Counted from the stretch's first letter, positions 34,890 to 43,553 are shown. The stretch: DNA of 64,000 nucleotides from Streptomyces abikoensis (GCF_014648775.1 NZ_BMRT01000005.1:310001-374000), one strand, 5' to 3'. Notes: a model not told the origin generated them from the sequence alone. Program-made: numbers and translations.

Positions 34890-35048
34890 TCACCAGTTCC
34901 AGCGCTCGCCGCGGCCCTTGCAGGGGTCGCACACGCCGTCACCGCCGCACGCGTCGCACTTGGGCCTGGAGAAGAAACCGTCCAGTTCCCCGGTCCCGTC
35001 GCACTTACGGCACTCTCCGCTGCCCTCGCACGACTTGCACCGGGGCAT
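34890..35048 (-). CDS. 52-residue zinc-ribbon protein (DnaJ central-domain-like)
   Basis: From the ATG at 35048 (AAGGTGG site upstream) the frame encodes 52 residues. Four C-x-x-C pairs are seen: CKSC, CRKC, CDAC and CDPC, each followed by a G-x-G turn (CxxCxGxG-type repeats), as in the Zn-binding domain of DnaJ and in TRASH/anti-TRAP-like peptides. No J-domain is present. Its start overlaps the stop of the L,D-transpeptidase gene by 1 nt (tgatg), so the two are translationally coupled. Function unknown. Confidence 0.75.
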   Translation of the reverse strand: MPRCKSCEGSGECRKCDGTGELDGFFSRPKCDACGGDGVCDPCKGRGERWNW

Positions 35049-35665
35049 CAGCCGACCACCTTCAGGGTCCTCGGCTTTCCGTTCTTCTCGAACCACTTGA
35101 ACATCCCCTTGATGTCATCCGGGCTGAGCTTGATGCAGCCGTTGGAGTCGTAGTCCTTCACGCCGTCCCAGCGCTGGTGCTCATCCCGGCCCCGACCGCC
35201 GTCGCGGGTCATCTCGCTGTGGATGAACAGGCCGTCGCGCGGGGTGTTCTTGGCCTTGCAGGACGCACCGCTCAGGCTGATGGCATAGCCCTTGATGTCG
35301 CTGTTGCGCCTCCTCTCATAACCCTTGATCGAATAGTCCCCGTTGGGCAGCCAGCCCTGGTTGACCGCGCAATCGTCCGTGGCCCTCTCACCCCAGCCGG
35401 AGCCGGCCCGGTAACTCTTGACCGGGGATCCGTCGCGCATCACATAGAGCCTGGAATCCCTGTGGTCCCGGTGATTCTTGACGAACTTGAGGTAGAGAAA
35501 GTTGATGTGGTGCCGGCCTGCGTGGGTGCCCTTGCCGCCCTTGTGCGCATCCTTTCCGTCAGCCTGCGCGGTGGCCGCCGGCCCGGCCAGTGCGACGAGC
35601 GAGGCGGCCGCCAGCGCCGCCGCGACGGCACGCGCCGGGCGGCGCGTCGTGGTGTTCTTCGGCAT
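35048..35665 (-). CDS. L,D-transpeptidase (YkuD domain), secreted
   Basis: 205 residues from the ATG at 35665 (AAGGAG at 10-nt spacing). The signal peptide ends near ALAGPAATAQA; the mature part begins with a Lys/His-rich segment. The YkuD domain contains the catalytic His in GLFIHSEM and Cys in YDSNGCIKLSPDDIKGMF. The usual S-H/R-G-C-I-R is here S-N-G-C-I-K, a conservative Arg-to-Lys change at the oxyanion/substrate position. It would make 3-3 peptidoglycan cross-links or attach proteins to the wall. The downstream zinc-ribbon gene overlaps by 1 nt. It is divergent from a membrane-anchored HTH protein. Confidence 0.85.
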   Translation of the reverse strand: MPKNTTTRRPARAVAAALAAASLVALAGPAATAQADGKDAHKGGKGTHAGRHHINFLYLKFVKNHRDHRDSRLYVMRDGSPVKSYRAGSGWGERATDDCAVNQGWLPNGDYSIKGYERRRNSDIKGYAISLSGASCKAKNTPRDGLFIHSEMTRDGGRGRDEHQRWDGVKDYDSNGCIKLSPDDIKGMFKWFEKNGKPRTLKVVG

Positions 35666-35867
35666 GCTGTTGCTGCTCCTTGGATGAGTGGGAGATCCGC
35701 GAGACCGGATCTCTGTGGTCCCTGCGGCATCCAGAGTTCCGGGCCACCGACAGGGGCACCAGGGCTTCGGCCCGGCGCTCCGTCCCGCCCGCATCCCGCT
35801 CCCGTCCCGCTCGTTCTTCAGGGCGTCCACCTGCAAAAACGTTTGGGTTCGGGATGACGGAGGGACC

Positions 35868-36917
35868 GTGACGGGAGAACGGGACGCCACCGGCGACGCG
35901 GTGGCCGGACCTCGCACCGCGCCGGAGGCGGCGAGGGCGGAGCTCGCCCGGAGGCTGCACGCTCGCTGGAGCGCCACAGGGCTGGCGTTGGACCGGGTCG
36001 AGGACAAGCTCAGGAAGGCCCTGCACGGCCAGAAGGTCAAGGGGGTCAGCAAGTCAGCGCTGCAGCGCTATATGGCCGCGGACCACACGTCCGTCCCCGA
36101 CAAGGCCCTGCTCACCGCGTTAGCGCAGATCTTCGAAGTCCCGGACCGGGAACTCGAGGAGTGGTACGAGCTCCAGAGACAGGCACTGATCATCCAGCGG
36201 CAGCGGCGCTACCGGCGGCCTGCGGCACCGACCGCCGTCCCGGCGCCCCGCGCCACCGAGGAGCCCGGGGAAACCGTGCCGCCCGTGCCGCCCGTGCCAC
36301 CGGAGCGGCTCGGGCGGAGGTGGCGACGGCCGCCCACGCCCAAGGCCCTCCTGGCCGGCGGCGCCGTGGCAGCCGTCCTCGCGGTCGCGGCCGCTGTGCT
36401 CGGCCCGTGGGAACGGGCCGAGGCGCCCGCGGAGACCGCCACCGGAGCCACCCGCCCGGCGCCGTCGGCCCTCGCCGGACCCGCCACCCCGGAACGGCCC
36501 GATCTGGAACGCGGAACACTGGGCGAGGACAGCCGGTGCAGCGCGCCTTTCCCCGGGCCGGGCTCCGTCACTTGGCGCGTGTGCGCACGCGTCGAAGCGG
36601 AACGGATCACGTTCGCCCTGAAGATCACAAACCAGGGCTCCGGCGACGCGCGGATCAGGGCCCGCCTCCAGTACGTACAGGACAGGGTGTTCCACCCCTG
36701 CACCGGAGCCCCGGAAACCCGCGCCATGCTCATTCCGGCAGGCAAATCCCTCCTCACGGACCCCGCGGAATGCGGGGTGGCGCGGGCGAAGACGCCCCTC
36801 GGCTACCAAGGGGTGGGCTGGGTGCTGGCCGAGCACGCCGCGTCGGGCACGTACAAGCTCTCCCCGACGGCCCACGTCTACCCCGACCGCACCATCTGGC
36901 AGCCCGATCTCGTCTGA
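35868..36917 (+). CDS. Membrane-anchored HTH-type protein with extracytoplasmic domain
   Basis: 349 residues from the GTG at 35868. Residues about 20-110 form a helical XRE-like domain (LARRLHARWSATGLALDRVEDKLRKALHGQKVKGVSKSALQRYMAADHTSVPDKALLTALAQIFEVPDRELEEWY). A basic Pro-rich linker, one membrane helix (about 159-180) and a Pro/Thr-rich linker follow. The outer domain has four Cys (SRCSAPF, WRVCARV, FHPCTGA, AECGVA). The layout suggests a transmembrane regulator or RodZ-like scaffold; no known family name is assigned. It is divergent from the L,D-transpeptidase, a possible target. Confidence 0.75.
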   Translation: MTGERDATGDAVAGPRTAPEAARAELARRLHARWSATGLALDRVEDKLRKALHGQKVKGVSKSALQRYMAADHTSVPDKALLTALAQIFEVPDRELEEWYELQRQALIIQRQRRYRRPAAPTAVPAPRATEEPGETVPPVPPVPPERLGRRWRRPPTPKALLAGGAVAAVLAVAAAVLGPWERAEAPAETATGATRPAPSALAGPATPERPDLERGTLGEDSRCSAPFPGPGSVTWRVCARVEAERITFALKITNQGSGDARIRARLQYVQDRVFHPCTGAPETRAMLIPAGKSLLTDPAECGVARAKTPLGYQGVGWVLAEHAASGTYKLSPTAHVYPDRTIWQPDLV

Positions 36918-36967
36918 ACGCACGTCGGCGGCGTGGACCCTGGGCACGTACCGGCCCGCGAGGCGGT

Positions 36968-37195
36968 CTACCGCAACTGGTGCCGGTGCCGGTGGCTGCG
37001 GATGGCTGCCAGCAGCGCGCGCAGTGACGCGGGGGCGACGACCAGGACGGTGTCCGGGTCATCGCTCTCGCGTAACCGGACGGTGCCGTCTTCGACGGCC
37101 GCTATGTTCAGGCAGGTGGCGCCCTCACCGCTGTACGACGACTTCTGCCAGGCGATCGCGGCGGCCGTCACCGGCACCCGCCGGCCGCCAGCCAT
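36968..37195 (-). CDS. DUF397 protein, copy 2
   Basis: 75 residues. The DUF397 core is WQKSSYSGEGATCLNIAAVEDGTVRLRESDDPDTVLVVAPASLRALLAAIR. Its 5' end overlaps the preceding DUF397 gene by 28 bp. The DNA encoding residues of the core (37054-37115) matches 37257-37318 at 60 of 62 bases, so the two are a recent duplication. DUF397 proteins accompany WhiJ-type XRE regulators in Streptomyces. Confidence 0.85.
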   Translation of the reverse strand: MAGGRRVPVTAAAIAWQKSSYSGEGATCLNIAAVEDGTVRLRESDDPDTVLVVAPASLRALLAAIRSHRHRHQLR

Positions 37196-37368
37196 CTCGC
37201 CTTGATCGCATGGAGAAGTCCGCGCAGGCTTCCGGAGGCCATTGCGATGACTACGCCCGGGTCGTCGCTCTCGCGTAAGCGGACGGTGCCGTCTTCGACG
37301 GCCGCTATGTTCAGGCAGTTCGAGGCGTCTCCGCTGTAGGAAGACTTTTGCCAGTGGTACGTGGACAC
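37168..37368 (-). CDS. DUF397 protein, copy 1
   Basis: 66 residues. Core YHWQKSSYSGDASNCLNIAAVEDGTVRLRESDDPGVVIAMASGSLRGLLHAIKA. It follows the XRE regulator by 12 bp and overlaps the second DUF397 gene by 28 bp, so the three form one operon. Family members are thought to modulate the partner XRE regulator in developmental control. The protein has one Cys and no membrane segment. Confidence 0.88.
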   Translation of the reverse strand: MSTYHWQKSSYSGDASNCLNIAAVEDGTVRLRESDDPGVVIAMASGSLRGLLHAIKARWLAAGGCR

Positions 37369-37380
37369 GCGTCGTACCCT

Positions 37381-38232
37381 TCAGATGGTGCGTACGAGGC
37401 CATGGATGAAATCCCGCGACTCAGCCGGATTGAGCGCCGTTGCTTCCATGACGTCAAGGATTGCGCGGTATTTCGCCAGTTGAGCTTCGGCGTCGAGGAA
37501 TTGACAGCCATGCGCAACGTCTAGCTGCACTGTATCGAGCTCCGGCACAGCCCCATAGACGTAGTCCGAAGACGTACCTGCTCCCGTGAAGGCCCCCACG
37601 GTGAAGGGGATCACGCGGATGGTGACGTTCTCCAGCTCGCTCATCTCAACGAGGTGGCGTAGCTGAGCGCGCACGGTCTCCGTGCCCCCGAACCTCATCC
37701 GCAGCGCCGCCTCGTGAATGACGGCGGAATAGCGAACCGGATTGTCGCGATGAAGGATCCCTTGTCGCTTCATCCTGTGAGACAGCCGGTGTTCCACCTC
37801 ATATGCCCGCATGGGAGGTACCGCCGCCTGGATCACCGATCGCGCATGGTCGACGGTCTGCAGTAGCCCCGGGATGTGGATCACCAGCGCCACGCGCAGT
37901 CCGTGGGCATGGTGTTCCAGCTCGGCCAAGTCCGCCAGACCTGCCGGGAGATGCTCGCGGTACTCGTCCCACCAACCGCGCGTGCGCCCGCCCGTCATGT
38001 CGGCCAGAGCGTCAGTGAGCTTGTCGTCGCCGCACGAGTAGGCGCGTGCCATCGCCCGCACGCGGTCGGCGCTCACCGCGTGGCGGCCGGCCTCGATCAT
38101 GCTCATGCGCGCCTGCTGGAAGCCGAAGCGCGCAGCGGCGGCTGTTGACGAAAGGCCCGCGCGCTCGCGGAGCTTGCGCAGCTCGGCACCCAGGCGTCGT
38201 TGCCTGAGTGTAGGTGGATGGCTCGATGACAT
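37381..38232 (-). CDS. XRE-family regulator (WhiJ type, DUF5753 C-terminus)
   Basis: 283 residues from the ATG at 38232. The HTH at residues about 10-65 reads LGAELRKLRERAGLSSTAAAARFGFQQARMSMIEAGRHAVSADRVRAMARAYSCGD. The C-terminal DUF5753 part contains VALVIHIPGLLQTVDHARSVI, YEVEHRLSHRMKRQGIL and LDVAHGCQFLDAEAQLAKYRAILDVMEATALNPAESRDFI. Such regulators occur in dozens of paralogs in Streptomyces, paired with DUF397 and an anti-sigma-like ATPase, and affect development. Here the ATPase gene is divergent at 38455. Confidence 0.9.
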   Translation of the reverse strand: MSSSHPPTLRQRRLGAELRKLRERAGLSSTAAAARFGFQQARMSMIEAGRHAVSADRVRAMARAYSCGDDKLTDALADMTGGRTRGWWDEYREHLPAGLADLAELEHHAHGLRVALVIHIPGLLQTVDHARSVIQAAVPPMRAYEVEHRLSHRMKRQGILHRDNPVRYSAVIHEAALRMRFGGTETVRAQLRHLVEMSELENVTIRVIPFTVGAFTGAGTSSDYVYGAVPELDTVQLDVAHGCQFLDAEAQLAKYRAILDVMEATALNPAESRDFIHGLVRTI

Positions 38233-38454
38233 GGCGCCCACTGTAGAGCCGACGCCGGGGGCGCCCTTGTCACCCACACGAGGGGGATTTCGTAGCTCTA
38301 AGAACGAACCGGTGTTAGCCCTACGGGCGGAGGCCCTACCGTCTCACCCAAGCCACTCCCCACGCGGCCCGCCGCGAACGCGGAAGCGCACCGCCCTGCC
38401 CAAGGGCGGCATTGACACCGCGCGGCAGCGAAAACCTCCCCGCAAGGAGCCACC

Positions 38455-38943
38455 ATGGCAACCGTATCGCCGGAGAACCGCTGGTCCTACTCGCTCACCC
38501 TCCCCCACGACCCCCACTCCGCGCGGATCGCGCGGATCACGGCGCGCGGCGCGGTGGAAAGTCACGGCATGGGCGAACTCGCGGACGTCACCGAGCTGGT
38601 GGTGAGCGAACTCGTCACCAACTCCTACCTCTACTCCGACGGTCCGATCGAGGTACGGCTGAAGTACGTGGCCGACGACCGGCTGCGGATCCGCGTCTGG
38701 GACCGGAACCCGGAGGTCCCGTCGGCGTTCGAACGGCCCGTTCGGTGCGGCAAGGGTCTCATCCCGGAGATCGATCCGGAGGCGAGCCGGGGCAGGGGCC
38801 TACGGATCGTCCGGCTCTGCGCCGACAACTGGGGCAGTTGGTCGGGCAGCGCGACATACCCGGGGCTGCAGGGGAAGCTCCTGTGGTGCGAGGTGAGCCC
38901 GGCATCCGTGCCGTTCGCCCTCGCCGTGACGGCAGCGGTATAG
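38455..38943 (+). CDS. Anti-sigma-factor-like ATP-binding protein (HATPase_c, RsbW type)
   Basis: 162 residues from an ATG with AAGGAG 7 nt upstream. The GHKL fold shows ELADVTELVVSELVTNSYLYSDGPIEVRL (N box with Asn), LRIRVWDRNPEVPSAF (G1 box; the usual D-x-G-x-G is D-R-N-P) and SRGRGLRIVRLCADNWGSWSG (G2). It is divergent from the XRE regulator. In Streptomyces these short ATPases partner WhiJ/AbaA-like loci. The G1 change may lower ATP affinity. No sigma factor gene is adjacent. Confidence 0.88.
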   Translation: MATVSPENRWSYSLTLPHDPHSARIARITARGAVESHGMGELADVTELVVSELVTNSYLYSDGPIEVRLKYVADDRLRIRVWDRNPEVPSAFERPVRCGKGLIPEIDPEASRGRGLRIVRLCADNWGSWSGSATYPGLQGKLLWCEVSPASVPFALAVTAAV

Positions 38944-38971
38944 GCCGAAAAGGCGCCGAAAAGACAGCGCG

Positions 38972-39619
38972 TCACTGCGCGTTGATGACGCTCCGGCACG
39001 TTCCGAAGGCGTCGCCGCTCTTCACCGTCCCCTCCCCGAACGCCGTGTTCAGCGCTGCCGCGAACTGCGGGGTGACGCTCAACGCGATGGTGAAGGGGAT
39101 GGTGACCTTGGGCGTCGGCATCAGCTCCAGCTGCGGTGGCAGCGAGCCCGACGGGACGTAGGTGAAGGCCGGGGTGCGCGAGCCGGCCGGGTCGGCGGGG
39201 GTTCTGACGAGGAACGTCAGCACGCCCTGGAGGAGGTTCTCCGCGCTGCTGGGGATCTCGGGCTCCGATGCCTCGATCACGTTCCCGGCGCGGTCCCGCA
39301 GCGAGAATCCGCCCTTCGCGGCGTTGGTGACCGTGATCGCGCGTGTCAGAGCGGCCGGATCGGCGGCCAGCGACGGGAGGTCCCCCTCGCCCGCGATCTC
39401 GATCCTCGCCGTGCCGTCCGTGGTGGCGAAGGACCCCGAGGCGGCGCCCGGTGTCAGCGGGGCGAAGACGACGCCCGGCTTCCGCCAGGAGACAGCGCAC
39501 TCACCCCTCGTGCCCTCGGCCGTGAGGGAGATGGGGTCGGGCACGAAGGCCGCCCATCCCGTGACCGCCGCGCCGGTGAGCGCGGCGGCCGCCAGGGCGA
39601 CCACAGCCTTCCGGTTCAC
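38972..39619 (-). CDS. Exported protein of unknown function
   Basis: 215 residues from the GTG at 39619, with GGAGGAGGCG upstream. The N-terminus is a membrane segment or signal (NRKAVVALAAAALTGAAVTGWAAFVPDP). Two Cys remain outside (RGECAVSW and FGTCRSV) and could pair. The region ATTDGTARIEIAGEGDLPSLAADPAALTRAITVTNAAKGGFSLRDRAGNVIEAS suggests a beta-rich exported domain. No family is recognised. It converges with the ATPase gene with 28 bp between them. The 340 bp on the other side (39620-39959) hold no gene I can support. Confidence 0.75.
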   Translation of the reverse strand: MNRKAVVALAAAALTGAAVTGWAAFVPDPISLTAEGTRGECAVSWRKPGVVFAPLTPGAASGSFATTDGTARIEIAGEGDLPSLAADPAALTRAITVTNAAKGGFSLRDRAGNVIEASEPEIPSSAENLLQGVLTFLVRTPADPAGSRTPAFTYVPSGSLPPQLELMPTPKVTIPFTIALSVTPQFAAALNTAFGEGTVKSGDAFGTCRSVINAQ

Positions 39620-39959
39620 GGGGCGACGCCTCCTCCGACTCGGGCTCGGACCACGCTCGCATCCTCGCCCCAGCGGGAATCCCCCGCATCCGGCAGCCGC
39701 CGTTGGGATGACCGCTGTCCGAGTCATCCGGTGTCGCACATGTCGCGTGATCGTCGCGACTCCCCCGAGCGCGTGCCATGAGGATCACGCTAGAGGGCTT
39801 TGTCGGCCACGGGGAAAAACCCCGGCACAACGGCCGGAAACCGCCCCGATTCCTGCGCGTATTCATGCTAAGACTCGCGTTCGAAAATCCCGCCAAGAAT
39901 GCGCCAGTACCGGCGGTAGCCCTTGCGATCACCGACCTCGGCCGTGGTGGGATGTGGCG

Positions 39960-41231
39960 ATGCGAACCCCCACACGCATGCCCCTCCGTCCCCCCAACCC
40001 CTACGAGGAACTGGCGCAACTCGCCGGTCCGGAGCCGCCGTACGACGAACCCGACGAGCCGCCCCTCATACCCGCCATACCCTCCGATCCGATTGCCGCT
40101 CCTTCCGCCCGCCCTTCCGCCGGTCCCGGTGACAACCGGCCGCCGGCCCCGCCCGGCCATCGCCGCGCCGGGCGCCGTGGGAGCCGGCGCGGCCGCGCGA
40201 AGCGCCGCGCCCGTCGGCGGACCCGGCAGCGGTGGACGCCCAGCCCCTTCCGTCTCCTCCGCCGCGTCGTCAAGCTCCTCCTCGTCGTCACCGCCGGCGC
40301 CGCCCTCCTCTTCCTCGCCGACCGCTGCGCCGCGATGTACGCGGAGAAGAAGGCCCAACAGCAGCTCCAGCACGCGCTGCGGCTGACGGCCGAACCGCAG
40401 GTCGACATCAAGGGGTTCCCGTTCCTCACCCAGGTGGCCGCCAAGCGCCTCGACCGCGTCGACGTCACCGTCCCCCACGTCGCCGCCGACCGCGTGACGC
40501 TGGCGCGGGTGCGGGCGAGCGCCCGCGACATCCGGCTCACCGGCAGCCTGCCCACCGCCATTCGGGGCGCCGTCATCGGCGACCTCAGCGGCGAGGTCCT
40601 GCTGGCCTTCGCCGACATGGACCGGGAACTCGGCGCCTCGCAGGTCAGATTCCGCGACCTCGGCGGCGATTCGATCGGCGCCCTGGGCCGGCTGAACGTC
40701 GCCGGGCAGGAACTGGTCGTCCGGGCCCAGGCGCATCTGCGCCGGGACGGCGGGCACGCGATCACCACCGAGATCGACGGGATGAGCCTCGACCTCCCCC
40801 ACGTCGCCACCTACCGCCCCGGAGGCCAGGGCCCGGACGACCGCAGAAGCCTCGTCCTGCACCGCGAGGCCGCCGAACGCATCGCCAAGGACGCCGCCCG
40901 GGTGAAGGCCCTCTTCTCCGTCCCGGCGATCGCCGAACGACTCGGCGTGCCGGAGGAGGCGGTGGGGACGCCCCGGTTCCTCGACGGGCTCACCCGGCTC
41001 AATCTCGTCGACGTGCTCGTCGAGCATCCGTGGCTGCTGGAGAAGCTGGGCATCGACCCCGGGCTGCTCACCGCGCTGACGCGGCTCCAGCCGCCCGAGC
41101 TGGCGGATCGATTCTCGTTCTCGTTCCGGATGCCGCGGGAGGCGGAGGGGTTGCGGTTGCGGGCCCTTTCCGTTGGGGCGGATGGGATTCGGGCCGAGTT
41201 GTCGGCGACCGGGCTCGCCGTGGGCGGATAG
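39960..41231 (+). CDS. DUF2993 (LmeA-like) protein with disordered N-terminus
   Basis: 423 residues from the ATG at 39960 (a GTG two codons upstream is equally possible). Residues 1-95 are Pro/Arg-rich and disordered. A membrane anchor follows (RRVVKLLLVVTAGAALLFLADRCAAMYA), then the DUF2993 domain with AEPQVDIKGFPFLTQVAAKRLDRVDVTVPHV. The same DIKGFPFLTQVA motif occurs in the gene at 52729. LmeA of mycobacteria binds phospholipid and helps mannan elongation, so a periplasmic lipid-binding role is possible. The C-terminal half is longer than in the paralog. Confidence 0.82.
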   Translation: MRTPTRMPLRPPNPYEELAQLAGPEPPYDEPDEPPLIPAIPSDPIAAPSARPSAGPGDNRPPAPPGHRRAGRRGSRRGRAKRRARRRTRQRWTPSPFRLLRRVVKLLLVVTAGAALLFLADRCAAMYAEKKAQQQLQHALRLTAEPQVDIKGFPFLTQVAAKRLDRVDVTVPHVAADRVTLARVRASARDIRLTGSLPTAIRGAVIGDLSGEVLLAFADMDRELGASQVRFRDLGGDSIGALGRLNVAGQELVVRAQAHLRRDGGHAITTEIDGMSLDLPHVATYRPGGQGPDDRRSLVLHREAAERIAKDAARVKALFSVPAIAERLGVPEEAVGTPRFLDGLTRLNLVDVLVEHPWLLEKLGIDPGLLTALTRLQPPELADRFSFSFRMPREAEGLRLRALSVGADGIRAELSATGLAVGG

Positions 41232-41245
41232 CCCATGTTGCACCT

Positions 41246-41340
41246 GCGGGCCGGTGGGGGCTGGTCGCGCCCGCGCGGCGGCAGCCGCAAATCGAAACTG
41301 CCCCGCGCCCCTTACGGGGCGCCCCCATTCGGGGCGCCCC
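41246..41340. repeat. Intergenic repeat, family A, copy 2
   Basis: Shares gcgggccggtgggggctg and ccccgcgccccttacggggc with the element at 3096-3205, in the same order, but lacks the left inverted arm. A second small hairpin (ggggcgcccccattcggggcgcccc) is added. It fills the gap between the convergent DUF2993 and histidine-kinase genes. Confidence 0.7.
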
Positions 41341-41341
41341 C

Positions 41342-42745
41342 CTACAGCGCGTGTGGCGGTTCCGTCGCCGCGCCCGGGAGGCGGACGCTCGCCACCGTGC
41401 CGCCGTCCTCGGCCGGGCGGAGGGTCACCTCGCCGCCCGCCTGCCGGACCGTCCGGGCGACGATCGACAGGCCCAGGCCGCTGCCCGGCATGCCGCGTGC
41501 CGAGGGGGAGCGCCAGAACCGGTCGAAGACGTGCGGGAGTTCCTCGGCCGGAATGCCGGGTCCGTGGTCGCGAACGGTCAGTTCGCCCTTCACCAGACGG
41601 ACCTCGATCACACCACCCGCAGGGCTGAACTTCACCGCGTTGTCGAGGAGGTTGACGACCGCCCGCTCCAGCGCGGCCGGCTCGGCGCGGACGAACCACG
41701 GGTCGAGCTCGGCGTCGACGGTGAGCCCGGCGCCACCGGCCCGCAGCCGGGCCCGCTCGACGGCTCGTCCGGCGGCCTCGTGGAGGGCGACCACCTGGAG
41801 CGGGCCGCTGTTCTCCGGGCCGTCCGGGCGGGACAGCTCCTGGAGGTCGCCGATGAGCTCCGCCAGCTCCGTCATCTGCGCCTTGACGCTCGCCAGCAGC
41901 GCCTTCCGGTCCTCCGGGGGGATCGCCCGGCCGGTCTCCTCGCTCCGGGCGAGCAGGTCGATGTTGGTGCGCAGCGAGGTCAGCGGCGTCCGCAGCTCGT
42001 GCCCGGCGTCGGCGATGAGCTGCTGCTGCCGGTCCCGGGAGGAGGCGAGCGCCTCGGTCATGGAGTTGAACGAGCGCGACAGGCGGGCGATCTCGTCCTC
42101 GCCCTCGACGGGGATGCGGACCGCGAGGTCGTCCGTGCGGGCGATGTGCTCGACGGCGTCCGTGAGCCGGTCCACGGGGCGCAGCGCGGCCCGGGCGATC
42201 CACAGTCCGGCCGTCGCGGCCAGGACCACGCCCACGCCGGCCGTGAACACCAGTACGAGGGCGAGGGAGTTGAGGGGCTTGTCGGTCTCGCTCAGCGGCT
42301 GGGCGATGGAGACGGCCGTGTTCGGCAGCTGTTCGCTGCGGTACGTCGAGACGCGCATCTCGCTGCCGTCGGTGGCGACGCTGTCGTGGAGCGTCTCCTC
42401 CAGCCGGCCGTCGGCGACGGCGAGGTCGGCGGCGGTGATCCTGATGGGGGACTTGCCGGGCAGCGTGCAGACCAGCCCGCCGGCCGTGACGACCTGCACG
42501 GTGTACGAGCCGGGGGCCGGGGGCAGGCCGGGCGGGTTGGCGCCGCAGCCGCGCACCAGGGCCTGTACCGAGCGCTCGTCGAGGCGCTTGCTGGTCAGGG
42601 TGGTGTCGCGCTCGCTGCCGAGCTGCTCCTTGGTGACGAACCAGCAGGCCCACGCCGCCAGCGCCACCGCCACCGCGCAGGCGGCGGCCGTCAGCAGGGC
42701 CAGCCGGGAGCGCAGCGGGAGCCGGCGGAATCTGGTCGCGATCAT
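41342..42745 (-). CDS. Sensor histidine kinase (MprB/CseC-like)
   Basis: 467 residues. Two membrane helices (about 16-37 and 160-182) enclose an extracellular domain of about 120 residues with Cys at RGCGAN and LVCTLPG. A HAMP segment and the H box LIADAGHELRTPLTSLRTNIDLLARSEETG (His249) are followed by N, G1 (VRDHGPGIPAEELPHVFDRFWRSPSARGMPGSGLGLSIVARTV) and G2. The gene overlaps the response regulator by 4 bp (atga). The adjacent HtrA protease makes the set look like the MprAB-PepD envelope-stress system of mycobacteria. Confidence 0.92.
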   Translation of the reverse strand: MIATRFRRLPLRSRLALLTAAACAVAVALAAWACWFVTKEQLGSERDTTLTSKRLDERSVQALVRGCGANPPGLPPAPGSYTVQVVTAGGLVCTLPGKSPIRITAADLAVADGRLEETLHDSVATDGSEMRVSTYRSEQLPNTAVSIAQPLSETDKPLNSLALVLVFTAGVGVVLAATAGLWIARAALRPVDRLTDAVEHIARTDDLAVRIPVEGEDEIARLSRSFNSMTEALASSRDRQQQLIADAGHELRTPLTSLRTNIDLLARSEETGRAIPPEDRKALLASVKAQMTELAELIGDLQELSRPDGPENSGPLQVVALHEAAGRAVERARLRAGGAGLTVDAELDPWFVRAEPAALERAVVNLLDNAVKFSPAGGVIEVRLVKGELTVRDHGPGIPAEELPHVFDRFWRSPSARGMPGSGLGLSIVARTVRQAGGEVTLRPAEDGGTVASVRLPGAATEPPHAL

Positions 42746-43479
42746 TCCGTGCCGCCGTCGGCCCGCAGGACGTACCCGACCCCGCGGACGGTGTGGACGA
42801 GCCTGGGTTCTCCCCCGGCCTCGGTCTTGCGGCGCAGGTACATCACGTACACGTCGAGGGAGTTGGACGACGGCTCGAATTCAAACCCCCAGACGGACTT
42901 GAGGATCTGCTCGCGGGTGAGCACCTGACGGGGGTGGGTCAGGAACAGCTCCAGCAGGGTGAACTCGGTCCGGGTCAGCTCCACGCGCCGTGCGCCCCGG
43001 GTCACCTCGCGCGTGGCGAGGTCCATGCGCAGATCGCCGAAGGACAGCGTCGGCGAGTCGGTGTCGGCGGGCGCGGCGGAGGCCGCGTAGGAGCTGCGGC
43101 GCAGGAGCGCGCGGATGCGGGCCAGCAGCTCGTCCAGTTCGAAGGGCTTGACGAGATAGTCGTCGGCGCCGGCGTCGAGGCCGGTGACGCGGTCGCCGAC
43201 CGTGTCGCGGGCGGTCAGCATCAGGATGGGGACGGTCACTCCGGAGGCGCGCATCCGGCGGGCGGCCGTCAGGCCGTCCATCCGGGGCATCAGCACGTCG
43301 AGCACGATCAGGTCGGGGCGCCGGTCGGCGACCTTCTCGACCGCGTCCAGCCCGTCGACGGCCAGCTCGGTCGCGTAGCCCTCGAAGGCGAGGCTGCGGC
43401 GCAGTGCCTCGCGCACGGCGGGCTCGTCGTCCACGATCAGGATGCGGGCGGGCGTCTCGCCGTGCTCGGCGGGGCTCAT
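42742..43479 (-). CDS. Response regulator, OmpR/MprA-like
   Basis: 245 residues from the ATG at 43479, with GAGGTA upstream. Receiver: ILIVDDEPAVREALRRSLAFEGYATELAVDG, phospho-Asp61 in LIVLDVLMPRMDGL, LTARD, KPF. Winged helix: LTRTEFTLLELFLTHPRQVLTREQILKSVWGFEFEPSSNSLDVYVMYLRRKTE...VHTVRGVGYVLR. That last arrangement is typical of the MprA/TcrA/CseB group. It sits 74 bp downstream of the protease gene and overlaps the kinase gene. Confidence 0.93.
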   Translation of the reverse strand: MSPAEHGETPARILIVDDEPAVREALRRSLAFEGYATELAVDGLDAVEKVADRRPDLIVLDVLMPRMDGLTAARRMRASGVTVPILMLTARDTVGDRVTGLDAGADDYLVKPFELDELLARIRALLRRSSYAASAAPADTDSPTLSFGDLRMDLATREVTRGARRVELTRTEFTLLELFLTHPRQVLTREQILKSVWGFEFEPSSNSLDVYVMYLRRKTEAGGEPRLVHTVRGVGYVLRADGGTE

Positions 43480-43553
43480 CGGCGGTACCTCACGGTTCTC
43501 ACTGGGTGGCAAGGGTGCGTCTCTCGCCTCAGCCTCGCACGCCCAGGGGTTTC

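Noticed and set aside
39501..42653. 1050-residue minus-strand frame
   Set aside because: It overlaps an exported-protein gene, the DUF2993 gene (antisense) and the kinase gene in the wrong frame. Composition is that of a shadow.
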